Shown one piece after another: positions 5,383 through 6,973 of a stretch of 6,973 nt of DNA. The first letter of the stretch is position 1, and each line of letters begins with the position of its first letter. The stretch is from Helicobacteraceae bacterium (GTDB lineage: Bacteria > Campylobacterota > Campylobacteria > Campylobacterales > Sulfurimonadaceae): NCBI GenBank assembly GCA_027081565.1, contig JALWKG010000064.1, positions 1-6,973 of the forward strand. Direction: 5' to 3'. Position numbers and translations under genes: made by a program. The notes beneath the pieces are model-generated. The model was given only the letters and a program-made list of their open reading frames with translations, searched no databases and was not told the origin of the DNA.

Positions 5383-6561
5383 ATGGCTACTGTGACTTCA
5401 TATGGAGCTGCTCAAGTTGTCACTGGTTCTGCACACCTTCTAAGTCTTGAAAATGGTACCAAGTTACTGATCGATTTTGGGATGTTTCAGGGAGAACATG
5501 AAGAGAAGAACGCACAGCCTCTCGAGTTCGACCCCAAAGAAGTAGACTATCTGCTCTTTACCCATGCCCATCTTGACCATGTTGGCCGGGCACCCCTGCT
5601 TTTCAAGTACGGTTTCCGCGGTCAGATCATCGTGACCAAAGCGACACTAGACCTTGCGCGTATTGTTATGCTAGACAGTGCCCACCTTATGGAAGAGAGC
5701 TATCATCTGCATTTTAAAAAGGCACAGCGGCGTAGTGAAGAGCATAAGGTAAAGCAACCCCTTTATACACCGATGAATGTTGAATCCCTGCTAACGCTTA
5801 AGAAAAAGTTTGTTCAATATGACAAGACGATCACATTAGACAAAAATATTAAAGTTACCTTCCGTAATGCAGGGCATATCCTGGGGTCGGTATTTATAGA
5901 GATCGATTTCATAGAGGAGGGGGTTGAAAAACGTATTGTGTTCAGCGGTGATCTCGGCAATAAAAACGACTTTGTACTGCCTGCGCCTGAGCATGCAAAA
6001 AAAGCAGATGCACTTTATATAGAATCGACTTATGGAGATCGCAATCATAGGGACATTCAGAGTTCTATTACTGAGTTTAAAAAGATCATTGTCGACACCT
6101 TGAACAACAATGCGAATGTAATGATCCCCTCATTCGCTATTGAGCGGACACAGGAGATCTTGTGTCTTTTAAAAACAATGTACCTTGAGGGGACATTACC
6201 GTCATGCAGGATCTTTCTAGACAGCCCTATGGCTATACGTGCAACCCGTGTCTATAACAAGCATGTTGATCTTTTAAGTAAAACTTGTCAGATGTTTGAA
6301 GCAGAAGATGGTACTATTTTTGATTTTGAACGCTTAGAGTTCACAACAACACCAAGAGCTTCAAAAAAGATCAACGAGGTTACTGAACGGGCCATCATCA
6401 TCCCTGGAAGCGGTATGTGGAACGGGGGCCGTATTTTGCATCATTTCAAACACCGTTTGTGGAACAAACGAAATGCTGTTATTTTTGTCGGTTATCAAGC
6501 AAAAGGTACTTTGGGTCGTGAGATCGTTGAGGGGGGCAAGCTCCATAGAACTCTATCATGA
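5383..6561 (+). CDS. MBL-fold/beta-CASP RNA-processing nuclease (Ysh1/CPSF-like), N-terminal part, frameshifted
   Basis: A cytoplasmic zinc-dependent hydrolase of the metallo-beta-lactamase superfamily with a beta-CASP domain; characterised relatives cut RNA. Visible motifs: VTGSAHLL near the N-terminus, LIDFGMFQ (29-36), the zinc motif THAHLDHVGR (60-69), a metal His in AGHILGS, and a metal Asp in FSGDLGN. These are followed by beta-CASP landmarks IESTYGDR, PSFAIERTQEIL, FLDSPMAI, GSGMWNGGR and VGYQAKGTLGREIVEG. The reading frame then breaks in a run of six G (6531-6536) and ends after GGKLHRTLS. Removing one G would join it to the frame ending at 6781, giving about 465 residues, normal for the family. 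As written, the product lacks the C-terminal SAHAD and LIHGE motifs and is probably inactive, unless slippage restores the frame. ATG 5383 has AGAGGGG five bases upstream and abuts the coiled-coil gene. Confidence 0.9.
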   Translation: MATVTSYGAAQVVTGSAHLLSLENGTKLLIDFGMFQGEHEEKNAQPLEFDPKEVDYLLFTHAHLDHVGRAPLLFKYGFRGQIIVTKATLDLARIVMLDSAHLMEESYHLHFKKAQRRSEEHKVKQPLYTPMNVESLLTLKKKFVQYDKTITLDKNIKVTFRNAGHILGSVFIEIDFIEEGVEKRIVFSGDLGNKNDFVLPAPEHAKKADALYIESTYGDRNHRDIQSSITEFKKIIVDTLNNNANVMIPSFAIERTQEILCLLKTMYLEGTLPSCRIFLDSPMAIRATRVYNKHVDLLSKTCQMFEAEDGTIFDFERLEFTTTPRASKKINEVTERAIIIPGSGMWNGGRILHHFKHRLWNKRNAVIFVGYQAKGTLGREIVEGGKLHRTLS

Positions 6562-6781
6562 GAAGATCAGTGTTAATGCTGCGATCCATACTATTAACGG
6601 ATTTTCAGCGCACGCCGATCAAACTGAGTTACTGGAGTGGATGTCGGCTTTTGAAGATCTTAAAAAGGTCTATTTAATCCATGGAGAAGAGGACAAGCAG
6701 TGTATTTTCCAGACTGCTATTAAAGAACACCTCGACAAAGAAGCGCATATTATTGAAGAAGAGGAGTATATCGAGCTTTAA
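6473..6781 (+). pseudogene. C-terminal part of the MBL/beta-CASP nuclease, in the shifted frame
   Basis: The homologous part begins near 6533 and continues the preceding nuclease: ASSIELYHEKISVNAAIHTI, then NGFSAHADQTELLEWMS, then KKVYLIHGEED and an acidic tail ending at TAA 6779-6781. SAHAD supplies the beta-CASP motif B/metal-site His and LIHGE the motif C His, so this piece is needed for activity. The listed start is an ATG at 6473 that overlaps the upstream frame. Its first 20 or so codons (MLLFLSVIKQKV) are the out-of-frame shadow of the nuclease and have no convincing ribosome binding site, so separate translation is unlikely. It is best read as one gene with 5383-6561, either broken by a real one-base insertion or by a sequencing error in the G run. 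Confidence 0.85.
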
Positions 6782-6796
6782 AGGCCTCGATTATAC
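6766..6796. terminator. Possible bidirectional hairpin between convergent genes
   Basis: GTATATCGAG (6766-6775) pairs with CTCGATTATAC (6786-6796) with one unpaired T, around a 10-base loop that contains the nuclease stop codon. It sits between two convergent genes, where a shared terminator is expected. Neither side has a strong T-tract, so function is uncertain. Confidence 0.35.
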
Positions 6797-6807
6797 TAAG
6801 GGTGTGT

Positions 6808-6973
6808 TTAACTACATAACTCTTTTTGGATGATTGGCAGCAGCTCTTTTTCGATAAGATCATATGTCTTGGCATACTCTTCTACCGCTTTTCCGCTTGG
6901 GTCTTCAAAACCGACATGGATGGTCTTGACTGCCTTGGGGAACATCGGACAGGTCTCTTTAGCCGCATCACAG
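6808..6973 (-). CDS. arsC: Arsenate reductase ArsC (thioredoxin-dependent, LMW-PTPase fold), C-terminal part
   Basis: The last 54 codons are visible; the N-terminal part, with the first catalytic Cys and the P-loop, lies beyond the right edge. The fragment begins CDAAKETCPMFP, two cysteines seven residues apart followed by Pro. This matches the Cys82/Cys89 pair of the Staphylococcus-type ArsC that passes a disulfide to thioredoxin. It is followed by IHVGFEDPSGKAVEEYAKTY, corresponding to the family's HWGFDDP segment, and a C-terminal helix ending KELCS. The enzyme reduces arsenate to arsenite in the cytoplasm. The stop TAA is at 6810-6808. The gene converges on the nuclease gene with 26 bases between the stop codons. 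The rest of an ars operon would be outside the window. A related low-molecular-weight phosphatase is unlikely given the Cys pair. Confidence 0.88.
   Translation of the reverse strand, partial: CDAAKETCPMFPKAVKTIHVGFEDPSGKAVEEYAKTYDLIEKELLPIIQKELCS

Noticed and set aside
5836..6048. Minus-strand frame inside the nuclease gene
   Set aside because: Antisense to conserved MBL motifs; no initiation signal.
6531..6536. Firm claim of phase variation at the G run
   Set aside because: Six G is shorter than the tracts known to vary at high rate. A sequencing or assembly error explains the frameshift equally well.

Overview
The window looks like a chromosomal segment of a Campylobacterota bacterium of the Sulfurimonas/Sulfurovum type. 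This is an inference. It rests on moderately AT-rich DNA, tightly packed ATGA-coupled genes, a compact type II secretion (T2SS) cluster with short GspL/M/N-like proteins, and pseudopilins whose cleavage motif reads KAFTLIEL. No rRNA or other lineage marker is present to confirm it.

Minus strand, 4693 down to the left edge: a T2SS inner-membrane/pseudopilus operon in the order gspG, a minor pseudopilin (GspH-like), gspF, gspK, a gspL-like gene, a gspM-like gene and a truncated gspN-like gene. The major pseudopilin, minor pseudopilin and GspK build the periplasmic pseudopilus. GspF is the polytopic platform protein. The L/M-like pair would link the platform to the cytoplasmic ATPase. GspC, GspD and GspE are not in the window and may lie beyond the left edge. 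Almost every junction is an overlap or abutment, so the genes are probably co-transcribed and translationally coupled.

Intergenic 4694-5145: about 450 bp between the divergent operons. It contains several inverted repeats, including a perfect 10-bp one, a good plus-strand TATAAT box, and small ORFs of uncertain reality, one of 46 codons with a well-placed ribosome binding site.

Plus strand, 5146-6781: a 78-residue coiled-coil protein directly abuts a metallo-beta-lactamase/beta-CASP protein of the Ysh1/CPSF-like RNA-processing nuclease family. That gene is split by a one-base frameshift in a run of six G at 6531-6536. The residues needed for the beta-CASP C-terminal motifs (SAHAD, LIHGE) continue in the next frame to 6781.

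Right edge, minus strand: the C-terminal 54 residues of a thioredoxin-type arsenate reductase (ArsC), convergent with the nuclease gene.

I see no CRISPR array, tRNA, rRNA, insertion sequence or prophage. The points most worth checking are the frameshift, the structured intergenic segment, and the cysteine-rich minor pseudopilin.
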